DNA of 64,000 nt from Syntrophobacteraceae bacterium. Its GTDB lineage: Bacteria; Desulfobacterota; Syntrophobacteria; Syntrophobacterales; Syntrophobacteraceae. This document shows positions 1-9,036 of this stretch, one piece after another. Each line of letters starts with the position of its first letter. Positions within the stretch are counted from its first letter, which is position 1. The notes below the pieces were generated by a model. It did not search any database. It was not told the origin of the DNA and worked only from the letters and a program-made list of their open reading frames with translations. Location of the stretch: positions 1 to 64,000 of the forward strand of contig PLSV01000024.1 of NCBI GenBank assembly GCA_003165235.1, in the 5' to 3' direction. The translations under genes and the position numbers were made by a program.

Positions 1-2
1 AC

Positions 3-42
3 AGCAGCCCACAACACCAGGCTATTTGTGTTGTGGGCTGCT
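3..42 (-). terminator. Perfect 15-bp inverted repeat just downstream of the minus-strand trbB-like gene
   Basis: agcagcccacaacac (3-17) / gtgttgtgggctgct (28-42), 10-nt loop; gene stop at 76. No T-tract visible because the window starts here. Confidence 0.5.
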
Positions 43-75
43 CCGCGAAGCTATTTTGTGTTGAGACAGTCTTTT

Positions 76-1044
76 TCATGTCTTTTCCCCTCCAATGTTG
101 TGAGTTTCATAGCCGTTTTCATATCCTCTCACTTCGATTAGCTCCTGGACACGGCGTCCATCCGGAGTTTTGGCGATTTGGATAACAACGTTCACAGCCG
201 AGGCTATAAACGGTTCAATCACTCTGGGCGCATCAGGATTCATGCTGATAAGCATCGCCAGCCGGTCCAAGGCCGATTTGGCGTTGTTCGCGTGTAGAGT
301 GGCACATCCACCCGCATGGCCGGTGTTCCAGGCCATGAGCAAATCCAATGCTTCCGGCCCTCTTACTTCGCCCACGATGATGCGGTCAGGCCGCACACGC
401 AGCGTCGTCTTCAATAACTTGGTCATGCTGATCTCCAGGCTCGTGTGCAATGGACTGCAATTGGCAGCCGAACACTGGATTTCTCCGGTGTCTTCAATGA
501 TGACTACTCGTTCGTTCGGATCGCAAACCACCATCTCGCCAATAATGGCGTTGATCAGAGTGGTTTTCCCGCTTCCCGTTCCGCCGCTTACGACGATGTT
601 TTTATGACCAGTTACCGCTGTGCAGATAATTTGCTTTTGCCCGGAGGTCATGATCCCGTCTGCCACATACTGATCAAGAGAATAGATAGCGCTGGCCCTT
701 TTCCGGATAGCGAACATCGGGGCTGAGACAACGGGTGGAAGCAGCCCGGCGAAGCGGCTCCCATCCAATGGCAACTCACCCTCCAGAATCGGGTTGTTGC
801 GCGTGATTGTCGTCCCGAGCGCGGACGCTATCGTCCGCATGACTGATTCGGCCCTGCTCGCCGGCATGTGGCCAATACGCTTCATCTTTTCACCCAAACG
901 TTCCTGCCAAAGCGTTCCGTCCGGGTTGAGCAGGATCTCAATTGTCCTCGGGTCATTCAGGGCATCGATAACAAGAGCCCCGAAGTCCCTCTTGAGTTTG
1001 TCGAGCCGTACAATTTCACGCGGTTTTGTTTCGGGTTCGTTCAT
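76..1044 (-). CDS. trbB: TrbB/VirB11-like conjugal transfer secretion ATPase
   Basis: Walker A GGTGSGKTTLINAI, RPDRIIVGEVRGPEALDLL and GHAGGCATLHANNA motifs. Start placed at MNEPETKPREI (1044), overlapping the upstream stop (TGATG). Confidence 0.85.
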   Translation of the reverse strand: MNEPETKPREIVRLDKLKRDFGALVIDALNDPRTIEILLNPDGTLWQERLGEKMKRIGHMPASRAESVMRTIASALGTTITRNNPILEGELPLDGSRFAGLLPPVVSAPMFAIRKRASAIYSLDQYVADGIMTSGQKQIICTAVTGHKNIVVSGGTGSGKTTLINAIIGEMVVCDPNERVVIIEDTGEIQCSAANCSPLHTSLEISMTKLLKTTLRVRPDRIIVGEVRGPEALDLLMAWNTGHAGGCATLHANNAKSALDRLAMLISMNPDAPRVIEPFIASAVNVVIQIAKTPDGRRVQELIEVRGYENGYETHNIGGEKT

Positions 1045-1436
1045 CAATACCCCGGCCTGTTTTTCGACCGAAAGAGCAGCGGCAAGCTGTATAACGCTGT
1101 CCACACCGCCATAATCACCCCATAATGCAGGAGGAACGTCCATCCGGGATGCATCCCCGAAGTGTGCCAGTGATACAGCATTCGAAAAAACTGATACAAA
1201 AGGTCCGCCCCACAAACCATTAGCGCCACCCATTTCACAACGAAAAAGGCAAAACACAGAAGCGGCCAAATCAGGACCACAGGCGCAAGACAAACACAAA
1301 AAACCACCCGACCAGGGAACCAACCAATAGCCCGCCACCAAGCTTTCCGACGTTGTTGGGCAGGCCGGGCGCCAACCGTTTCTTCGGTGCTGACAAAAGC
1401 TTGCTCTGACGGGAACCGAAGCACATTTGTCGTCAT
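1044..1436 (-). CDS. Small hydrophobic protein coupled to trbB-like gene
   Basis: 130 aa with several hydrophobic segments; stop overlaps trbB start. Confidence 0.55.
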   Translation of the reverse strand: MTTNVLRFPSEQAFVSTEETVGARPAQQRRKAWWRAIGWFPGRVVFCVCLAPVVLIWPLLCFAFFVVKWVALMVCGADLLYQFFRMLYHWHTSGMHPGWTFLLHYGVIMAVWTALYSLPLLFRSKNRPGY

Positions 1437-1719
1437 GGTTTGCCTCCTTGCATGTTGATGAGACTATGGAACTTGGTGCTGCTAGGCCAAATAAAGGGGG
1501 GCCTTTGTAATTGGGACGTTCGAACCTTGCTGCCCTGGAGGAAAGAAGTCCCGGATTAAATTGAATCGGTCTATTTAATACTCACACTATACGTGTCAGT
1601 ATGAAGTTACATTATAAATGTTTGTAGCCAGCGTCAAGAGGAATTTACGAAAGAAAAATTAAACGAGAAAAAGATGGAATCCGAAAGAGTCGGTCCGTGA
1701 ATGCCGGGCAGGGATTCAA

Positions 1720-2070
1720 TTAAGGATTGTCGTGTGGCCGGGAATAGTACGCGATGATAATCGCATCTATCAACACGCTGACCTCGACTCCACTGTTTCG
1801 AGCACTTTCCTTGAGTTTCTCGTAGACCGGCACGCTGATCGCAAATGATGTTCTCAAAAATTTCTGGTAAGTTTTGCGCCGCTTTACAAGTTCGACTTCG
1901 TCCCAATTGGTATTTAGAATTGCTGTGCGCAAGCCTTCGCTGAGATCGCCTTTTCGCCGCGCTACTGTTCTCAACAAATTGTCCGCCTTTTCGCTCAAAC
2001 TGAGACTTACGCGCTTCCACTCGTCTTTGGCCATCCGGCACTCTCGACCCAGGGTTTGTTGAATTGTCAT
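1720..2070 (-). CDS. Small DNA-binding-like protein, possibly tandem ribbon-helix-helix
   Basis: RVSLSLSEKADNLLRTVARRKGDLSEGLRTAI and RTSFAISVPVYEKLKESARNSGVEVSVLIDAII look like two RHH-type halves; start may be internal (MAKDEWKRV). Confidence 0.45.
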   Translation of the reverse strand: MTIQQTLGRECRMAKDEWKRVSLSLSEKADNLLRTVARRKGDLSEGLRTAILNTNWDEVELVKRRKTYQKFLRTSFAISVPVYEKLKESARNSGVEVSVLIDAIIIAYYSRPHDNP

Positions 2071-2597
2071 TTAAAAACACAAAGAATCCTTTTTCGCACA
2101 AGTTAAAAGTTGGCACAAGAACACATTTCCCTGAGTTACAGTCTGCCCGGCACAAAGAAGCGCAAATTTTAAGAGGTCCTTATTCATGCTGAACCACCCT
2201 GCCCTATCGGCCGCATCATGGTAGGGGTTTCTGTCCTGTACAACCAACGATGCAAGGCCCTCGATACCACTCAAAAATCTCTCTTAACAAAATACGTGCC
2301 ATCGGAAAACTACATACGTCCCATCGGAGAACCCTTTAATTCGCCGCCGTTTTAATGGATTCCGATGTACTCAAATGACTGCATTGGAGTGTCGAATTCA
2401 TACATTTTTTTCATACCACCTGATCTTCAAACGTCACAGAAAGAAGTCGCATAGGATGCAAGCCAGCATAATGCTCTAGCCAGCCGCCGCGTTTTTTCCC
2501 TTCTCAAATCAAATGCCCCGACGCAGTACCCATGTTTTGCATTGAATCCCACGCTGATGGAGTTATTCCGTAATCACCCTTTCCTTACGAGGTTTCT

Positions 2598-3206
2598 ATG
2601 ACCACTCCAACGGTACCAAACGTCAACGTTGAAAACTTAAATAGCCAAATTGACAACCCGACCGGGGCAGCTTCCGACCTGGGGAACGATCTGCTCGATC
2701 GGGCACAAGAGGCTCAAAGCCAACAAACCGCCCTTCTCGAATCGACGGCCCTTCAGTCACGGTATAACGATGCCCTGGCCGACTATGTTCAGGAAAAGCA
2801 AGGACAAGTCGAGCGCCTGGAAGATCGCATCGAAAATCTCATTGAGCAGGAAATAGCCAACCTGGAGAGCTGTCAGGTGCATAGGCCGGCAGGACTTTTC
2901 TTAAGACTTGGCGCGCGGCGAGCCTTGGAACGGGAACAGGCCAGAATGCAAGCTACTATTCAACGGCTGCAAAACCGGCTTGAGCACGTGCGCGAGATTA
3001 AGGAAGACATGGGCCTCCACGGCCCGAAGATTGAAGAACTGGCCGTCCGCAAGCTCCGCCTGAAAGAGCCGGATCTTGCCGGCGAGTGGGATGCAACGCA
3101 CACCGCTCAGCGCCACCCCGAGGCTGTGGAGCGCCAGCAAAAACAACAACAGGCACGCTCCCAGTCCTTGAGTCGCACACGGTCTTTACGAATCGCGTCC
3201 GAGTAA
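2598..3206 (+). CDS. Coiled-coil protein of unknown function
   Basis: 202 aa, Q/E/R-rich helical composition. Confidence 0.5.
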   Translation: MTTPTVPNVNVENLNSQIDNPTGAASDLGNDLLDRAQEAQSQQTALLESTALQSRYNDALADYVQEKQGQVERLEDRIENLIEQEIANLESCQVHRPAGLFLRLGARRALEREQARMQATIQRLQNRLEHVREIKEDMGLHGPKIEELAVRKLRLKEPDLAGEWDATHTAQRHPEAVERQQKQQQARSQSLSRTRSLRIASE

Positions 3207-3571
3207 TGAAATTACTGCCACAGGGACGTACGGTTTTCCCGATTACTTTCAAGAAATCATCCAGCCTTTTCCCCCAAGAAATTTATGCGTTATTGCCGGC
3301 TGCAGCCAGGACGAACTTGACGACGGAATCGTGCCACGCGCCCTCATCGAGCGCTTTGTAGTAGTATCGTGTTCAAACTCAGTCCGAAGAATTCTTCCGA
3401 GTTCGCCTTTAATGTGTGCTATAGCCCCGCTATTCCTTGTCAGCCTTAGTAATTGTTATCATTGCTTATATTCCACTCAAAATGTTCGAAAAATATTGGA
3501 CACGAGCTTTTCAGGAAAAAACCGAATTTTTTATACGTAGAACGTTGCCATCACAGAATTTTGTTGCAAGA

Positions 3572-3597
3572 GGAAATTTATGCCTGTATAAATTTCC
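3572..3597. promoter_or_regulatory. 10-bp inverted repeat upstream of parA
   Basis: ggaaatttat-gcctgt-ataaatttcc, about 50 bp before the parA start. Confidence 0.4.
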
Positions 3598-3646
3598 CCC
3601 AGAAGCTGATTAAAGGAGGATGGGGGCAACTACAAAGGGGGGAGAG

Positions 3647-4450
3647 ATGCCGTACATTATCACGATTGCTACTCAAAAGGGGGGGGTCGGAAAGACCACG
3701 ACTACTGTGAACATGGCCGCAGGTCTGGCCGAACTTGGGAAGAAGGTCTTTGTCATAGATGCCGATGCCCAAGCCAACACCTCGAAGATTCTTCTTCAGC
3801 AGATGGAACTTCGAGAAACTCGTAACGTCCCGGAAGTGTTATCAGATCCCAACGGCGGTCTTTTTTCCGCTGCCGCCTGCCCTACTAACTACCCGAATAT
3901 TATGATCGTCCCGAATCATATCAAGTGTCTTTTGTGGGAAGAACAAGTTCGGGGAAGCGTCGACGGCATCCTCGGCTTCAAACGGATCTTCCATAAAGAC
4001 GAGGCACTTCAAGAATATGACTATATTGTTTTGGACACACCGCCAAATCTTGGCGTAATGATTAATAACGCTCTCATGATATCGAATTATGTAATAATTC
4101 CCGTTCCCATTCCAGATCAATTTGCACTGGATGGTTTTGCCACCTTTGTCTCTCACATCGGTAAGATCCGGAATCAGAACACCGAACTTAAACTACTGGG
4201 AGTACTGCTTACCAAATACGATGCAAGAGCTACAACCTACAAAAACAACCGCGTCATAATCGAAAACACTTTCAAATCACAACGGATTCCGATGTTTGAA
4301 TCCGTAATTAGAACGAACGTAGACATTGACCGCGCACACCAAAAGAGAAAGACGATCTTCGAGCTCGACAAAAAGAAACCAGGGGCTCAAGACTATCTTG
4401 CCTTTTCGCGGGAAGTCATAAGGATGTGCGATGGTCAAAAAGAAGCCTAA
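3647..4450 (+). CDS. parA: ParA-family partition ATPase
   Basis: MPYIITIATQKGGVGKTTTTVNMAAGLAELGKKVFVIDADAQAN deviant Walker A; YIVLDTPPNLG. Confidence 0.85.
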   Translation: MPYIITIATQKGGVGKTTTTVNMAAGLAELGKKVFVIDADAQANTSKILLQQMELRETRNVPEVLSDPNGGLFSAAACPTNYPNIMIVPNHIKCLLWEEQVRGSVDGILGFKRIFHKDEALQEYDYIVLDTPPNLGVMINNALMISNYVIIPVPIPDQFALDGFATFVSHIGKIRNQNTELKLLGVLLTKYDARATTYKNNRVIIENTFKSQRIPMFESVIRTNVDIDRAHQKRKTIFELDKKKPGAQDYLAFSREVIRMCDGQKEA

Positions 4451-5744
4451 AGAACTCGACAATCCATTTGAAAACATGGTCCCGCCGCAGGATTACGATT
4501 TTTTGGCGAACGTAGATAAGGACCAGTTTGCCGTAGCGCTGGAAGCGCTCAATTCGACATCTTCTCAAACCAAACCATTTTTGCCTGGCGTAGACATTGA
4601 CTTCATTTCTGGCCGAAAAGATGCACCAGAAAGCGCACTCAAAATTGTTCCTGAAATCAACCACCCAATTAATCAACCATTCGGCCACCCAGACAATCAA
4701 CCAACCAATGAATCAACCACCCAATTAACCCATGAATCAGCCAACCAATCAACCAATGAATCGCTCAGCCAACCAATCCATCAAGAAATTAACCACCCAT
4801 TCGGCCACGCTTTCGACCACCGAATTAACCACCCCCATAAACCCAGAAGACGACATTATTTTAAAAATACCTCAATAACGGAAATCCAGCTTGTCGTGCT
4901 CCAATATATGGCCGCGATACCTGGCCGCTGCACCAACTATACGCTCCTCGAAACCGGAACAGGACTTACCTGGGATAGTGTGCGACAAGCCGTCCGCTCC
5001 CTGAAGAAGAAGAGATTCCTTGCGACCGAGGAAATCCCTCCTGGACAGAACTTTCAAGGGTTCAAATTCAGCATTCCTTCAGAAATAATCGAGGGCATAA
5101 TCAACCAAGCATCTAACCAACTAATAGACCATACACCCAACCACCCATTCAACCACCCAACCAACCAATCAACCATTCAGCCAACCAATCAACCAATACA
5201 TACTAAAGTAGTAGTTTCCTCCGCAGGAGAAGAACTACTACGAAGGCGTATGACATGGGAGGATTTCACCGAACTCTGTCCGACTTTGGTTAATGACGGA
5301 TTTAGTAACGAACAGTTCAATATCGTCATGGCGAATTGGGAAAGAGGATTATCACTTGGTACGATCAAGGGAGATTGGGCAGATTTTGCCAGGTCTTTTG
5401 TGATGGGTGAATGGGGGGCAAATCATCTAGAAGAGACAGGCTGGATATCAGCGGTCGCCGTTATTTTTGAAAGGATGAAAACCGGCCCGATGTTCAAGCC
5501 TAAGGGGTATGTTGATCCTTCAATTCAAGCAATGAAGGACCGTCTCAAAGAACTCGAAGAAGAAAAGCAACTGCAAGAGCAACTTGAGCTTGAACTTTCA
5601 CGAAAGTGGTGGCGCACCCTATCCGGTGATGAGCAACGAGCGCATAGCAAAAGAATCAGCGATACCAACAAGGGTTTTATGGTGTGCACGGGCAACATGC
5701 GGGATCAAATGATTTGTGAATACTGGTGTGCCAATATAAAATAG
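4431..5744 (+). CDS. Plasmid-type protein with wHTH-like core and two N/Q/H-P low-complexity tracts
   Basis: Overlaps parA end by 20 bp; core TEIQLVVLQYMAAIPGRCTNYTLLETGTGLTWDSVRQAVRSLKKKRFLATEE looks wHTH-like. Confidence 0.6.
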   Translation: MVKKKPKELDNPFENMVPPQDYDFLANVDKDQFAVALEALNSTSSQTKPFLPGVDIDFISGRKDAPESALKIVPEINHPINQPFGHPDNQPTNESTTQLTHESANQSTNESLSQPIHQEINHPFGHAFDHRINHPHKPRRRHYFKNTSITEIQLVVLQYMAAIPGRCTNYTLLETGTGLTWDSVRQAVRSLKKKRFLATEEIPPGQNFQGFKFSIPSEIIEGIINQASNQLIDHTPNHPFNHPTNQSTIQPTNQPIHTKVVVSSAGEELLRRRMTWEDFTELCPTLVNDGFSNEQFNIVMANWERGLSLGTIKGDWADFARSFVMGEWGANHLEETGWISAVAVIFERMKTGPMFKPKGYVDPSIQAMKDRLKELEEEKQLQEQLELELSRKWWRTLSGDEQRAHSKRISDTNKGFMVCTGNMRDQMICEYWCANIK

Positions 5745-6014
5745 GGGAGGGAATTGATAGAAACTTGTCAGGATCGAAAACGATAGGTCGGAAGTGGAAT
5801 TGATCGGATGATTAAGAGTCAGCGTATGAAAAAAGGGCGATCTATGCACTTATAGTAGTGACGGCGCTTTTTCGCCGGAAGCTTACGGGGAATGATCTTC
5901 GCGAGACCTTGGCCAGGACAACTCGGATTCCCCGGATATCATTTGTATCCCTGAGGGGCGATTGCATGGATTAAAGTATATCGTAAAATGAAAACTTTTG
6001 CAAGAAAGTTAAAG

Positions 6015-6437
6015 TTAGAGCCTTACCCATAAAGCCAGAAACGCGGCGACCAACGTGATTGCAACCGCAATCACATTGGCGATCACTAGACCCCTTACAG
6101 TTCGCACAGCTCTGTTAACGCTGCCATCAATCTCATTCTTTATTACAGCGGCTACGCTTGAACCGCCATCTTGTGCCGCTTTTGCCATCATTTTTTGACT
6201 GGCATCCAGCGCTGCATTCAAGATTTTTTCAGCTTTCTCTTTGGCGTCTTCCCCCCAACGATTTGCAAGCGCCGCGAGCTCTTCCTTGTAATGATCGAGC
6301 ATTTCTTGTTGCGCCTTGGCGCTATCCTCCATCAGGCGTTTATTCAGCGTTTGAAGGATAAAAAGAGGGTCATCGCGGCTTACGCCGACCCCGTGGATCG
6401 CCGCGATTTCCTTTAAGAGGTCTCGATCTTCGCTCAT
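6015..6437 (-). CDS. traM: TraM-like protein with C-terminal TM segment
   Basis: 140 aa, helical, C-terminal hydrophobic segment; follows traL as in RP4 traK-L-M. Confidence 0.55.
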   Translation of the reverse strand: MSEDRDLLKEIAAIHGVGVSRDDPLFILQTLNKRLMEDSAKAQQEMLDHYKEELAALANRWGEDAKEKAEKILNAALDASQKMMAKAAQDGGSSVAAVIKNEIDGSVNRAVRTVRGLVIANVIAVAITLVAAFLALWVRL

Positions 6438-7156
6438 AGCACCACTGCACCGTCCATCAATTGAAAGAAGTTTCTTTTGATCATTATCAGCCGCTGCCTG
6501 GTAATGATGGTAAAAGATGGCATCCGCAAAGCCTCGTCAAATGTGAGCCGTCGCTGTAACATATCAGAGAGGTCGCGCCGAAACAATTCCGCGAGCTGCG
6601 GCATCCCTACAATCGCCGAAATTTGATGCTTGAGATCGCTGTATTCCTTGAATTGCTCAAAACCGGTTCTTTCGCGTTCGACGGGTCCAAAGTAAGGGTT
6701 CAACCAAACCACGAAAGGTACTTGCTCAGTGAACTGCCCGGCAAGTTGCGAAAACCCGGCAATCGTCTCTTCCAGGGCCTGTCCCCCGGTAACCACCGTG
6801 TGTATCACCAACTCGCAGCCCATCCCGGCGAGAAGTTCAGGCACTTTGTTGCCGGTCATGTAGTGCCACAACGGCACGAAGGTACTGGCCCCGCTGTCGA
6901 CGATTGTATCGTTGCTATCGTTTTCCACAATCAGCTCAAAAAGCTTGTCGAATTTCCCGCGGTTTATCTCTTTTCCTTCCAGGATATCGAGCTTTACGAC
7001 GTTTAAAGCCCCAAAACCGTGAAAAGTTCCGTTCACAGCATCGGTATCGACACAAAGCGGCGCGGGTCCATTTGCTATTTTGTATTGGGCCAGAAGAGCG
7101 CAAATGAAAGACTTGCCGACCCCGCCTTTGCCCTGTAGGGTCATATGCACCTTCAT
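6434..7156 (-). CDS. traL: TraL-like P-loop (ParA/MinD-type) ATPase, copy 2
   Basis: MKVHMTLQGKGGVGKSFICALLAQYKI; paralogous to upstream gene; ATGA overlaps both sides. Confidence 0.7.
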   Translation of the reverse strand: MKVHMTLQGKGGVGKSFICALLAQYKIANGPAPLCVDTDAVNGTFHGFGALNVVKLDILEGKEINRGKFDKLFELIVENDSNDTIVDSGASTFVPLWHYMTGNKVPELLAGMGCELVIHTVVTGGQALEETIAGFSQLAGQFTEQVPFVVWLNPYFGPVERERTGFEQFKEYSDLKHQISAIVGMPQLAELFRRDLSDMLQRRLTFDEALRMPSFTIITRQRLIMIKRNFFQLMDGAVVL

Positions 7157-7899
7157 GCGAGGTCCTTTTGCCCGTTTCCCAGTACAGCATCCATCTGTGA
7201 AAAAAGGGCATCCCTTACCATCTTCAATCTCTGTTTGGCCATAAACCTGAAATCCTCAGACGAGATCGCCTGGTCGAATGTGAGCTTCAGGCTGAGCATC
7301 TTTTCTATGTCTTTCCCAAACGTGTCTCCACTCTGGCGCGCGATCCGGATTACACCCGATATGCGATCCCTATTTTCCCTGTATACTTTCATCTCTTTGA
7401 ATTCTTTTTCCTCGTCCCTGATGTCGCCGAAATACTCGTTTAGCCAGACAACGAGATCAGCCTCAGGGCTGAACTGCGTAGCCAACCTGTCAAGTGCGCT
7501 CAGTGTTTCCATCAAAGCCTGGCCGCCCGTAATAACGGAGTGCACCACAACCGACTTGCCGGCAGAAACCAGCGTTTCGATGGCCCGGTTCTCGACAAGG
7601 TAGCTGCTGAGCGGTATGAAAGATGAGGCGCCGTTATCGATCACAAAATCAACGCCATCCTCATCCAAAATCATTTCCATCAAATCGTCAAAGTATCTCT
7701 CGTTTACCTTGGAGCCGTCCAAAAGCCTGATTTGCTTCGCAGAAAGAGCCTTATATTGACAAAAGGTACTATTTACGGGGTCGGTATCGATGCAGGACAC
7801 CGGCGTGCCCTTGTCCATCCGGTGCTGCGCAATCAGGGATGCAACGTAGCTTTTACCGACCCCGCCTTTTCCCTGTAAGGTCAAATGCACTTTACTCAT
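7153..7899 (-). CDS. traL: TraL-like P-loop ATPase, copy 1
   Basis: MSKVHLTLQGKGGVGKSYVASLIAQHRM; start taken at MSKVHL (about 7899) inside the 7153..7935 ORF. Confidence 0.7.
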   Translation of the reverse strand: MSKVHLTLQGKGGVGKSYVASLIAQHRMDKGTPVSCIDTDPVNSTFCQYKALSAKQIRLLDGSKVNERYFDDLMEMILDEDGVDFVIDNGASSFIPLSSYLVENRAIETLVSAGKSVVVHSVITGGQALMETLSALDRLATQFSPEADLVVWLNEYFGDIRDEEKEFKEMKVYRENRDRISGVIRIARQSGDTFGKDIEKMLSLKLTFDQAISSEDFRFMAKQRLKMVRDALFSQMDAVLGNGQKDLA

Positions 7900-8369
7900 A
7901 TAAGGTCCTCCTTCTTTGTCTTTCGGCCTTCCCAATCAAATCGCGGTATCCGGCCGGGAGTCTCCGCACGACCGGGCTCACTCTTTCCATTTGCCTCCGT
8001 TGCAGGGACCGTGCCTTGTGCGTCGGGCTTCTCGCGCTCATTTTTGATCAACCGGTTTACGTATCCGTTGAACGCCTGGTAGCTGAAAGCGACTTTGCCT
8101 TCCTCCTTAAGCGTTTCCCAAACGACTTTTACCGTCCATCCGTCGTTTAACGCTTCCTCAATCTGATCGCGCAATGCAAGGAAGATCGTTCGATTTGACT
8201 TTTTCAACCCTGCATCATTCTTTTTCATGCGAGCGGCGATTCTTTTCGATAATGTTTTTGCCATTTTGTGCTCATCCTTTAATAAAGGCATATTATGCCA
8301 TACAAGCAATTCAAGGACGGGTGTCACTTTTCCCGCTTTGTACGCATTTTTTGTGCCAGCACGAGCCAC
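7896..8369 (-). CDS. traK: TraK-like oriT-region accessory protein
   Basis: RIAARMKKNDAGLKKSNRTIFLALRDQIEEALNDGWTVKVVWETLKEEGKVAFSYQAFNGYVNRL; position beside oriT matches RP4 traK. Actual start may be internal. Confidence 0.65.
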   Translation of the reverse strand: MARAGTKNAYKAGKVTPVLELLVWHNMPLLKDEHKMAKTLSKRIAARMKKNDAGLKKSNRTIFLALRDQIEEALNDGWTVKVVWETLKEEGKVAFSYQAFNGYVNRLIKNEREKPDAQGTVPATEANGKSEPGRAETPGRIPRFDWEGRKTKKEDLI

Positions 8370-8531
8370 TCAAGAAATCAAGATTCGATTTATGTTTGGT
8401 AAGCACCCGATAAAGAACTTTTTCATACATTCTTGATCGTTTTTTCGCAGAACACATTTTTACTGGAAAATACAGGCATGGTTCATGTTGGGTACATCAC
8501 CACCTTTGGCGTAGAAAACGTGTTTTTGAGG

Positions 8532-8622
8532 GCAGGATGTGTGAAGTTAGCTAACCGGGCAAGCCGGTCATCCAACTTCACTTCGCACTTATTAGCGCTT
8601 TGGCGCTCAACTTGCATCCTGC
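8532..8622 (+). other. oriT: Candidate oriT with RP4/MOB-P type nic (between 8621 and 8622)
   Basis: cATCCTG|C at 8615-8622 in the traK-traJ divergent intergenic region; inverted repeat gtgaagtt (8541-8548)/aacttcac (8574-8581); mirrored gcaggatg at 8532-8539. Confidence 0.65.
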
Positions 8623-8682
8623 TCTGCGAGGCCGTTAAAGGCTACCGCCGTTGAAGTCGATTTGGACACCAAAGGGGAGGCG

Positions 8683-9036
8683 ATGGCGAACGCTACTCGG
8701 AAGAATGGCCGGCATCTTCGCGTACCGGTTCTGCCGGAGGAAGAAGAAGCCATTAAGGCTAACGCAAAGGCGACCGGACTAACGATTGCGGCTTATCTGC
8801 GGAATCTCGGACTCGGCTATCAACCAAAGAGCATTTTAGATCATAAGGCTATCGGGGACCTTGCGAAGGTGAACGCGGACCTTGGGCGTCTTGGCGGACT
8901 TCTCAAGATGTGGCTTGCAAACGATGAAAAGCTTGAAATGTATGAGCCGGTTCAGATCCAGCAGACGATCCACGGTGTTCTTGTAAAGATCGGAGAAGTT
9001 CAACTCGAACTTTTGGAAAAGGTAAAAAAGATTTAG
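8683..9036 (+). CDS. traJ: TraJ/MobC-like relaxosome RHH protein
   Basis: LRVPVLPEEEEAIKANAKATGLTIAAYLRNLGLGYQPKSILDHKAIGDLAKVNADLGRLGGLLKMWL; directly before relaxase. Confidence 0.8.
   Translation: MANATRKNGRHLRVPVLPEEEEAIKANAKATGLTIAAYLRNLGLGYQPKSILDHKAIGDLAKVNADLGRLGGLLKMWLANDEKLEMYEPVQIQQTIHGVLVKIGEVQLELLEKVKKI

Noticed and set aside
4650-5205. CRISPR array
   Set aside because: The repeats are short, irregular, in-frame coding units without constant repeat/spacer lengths.
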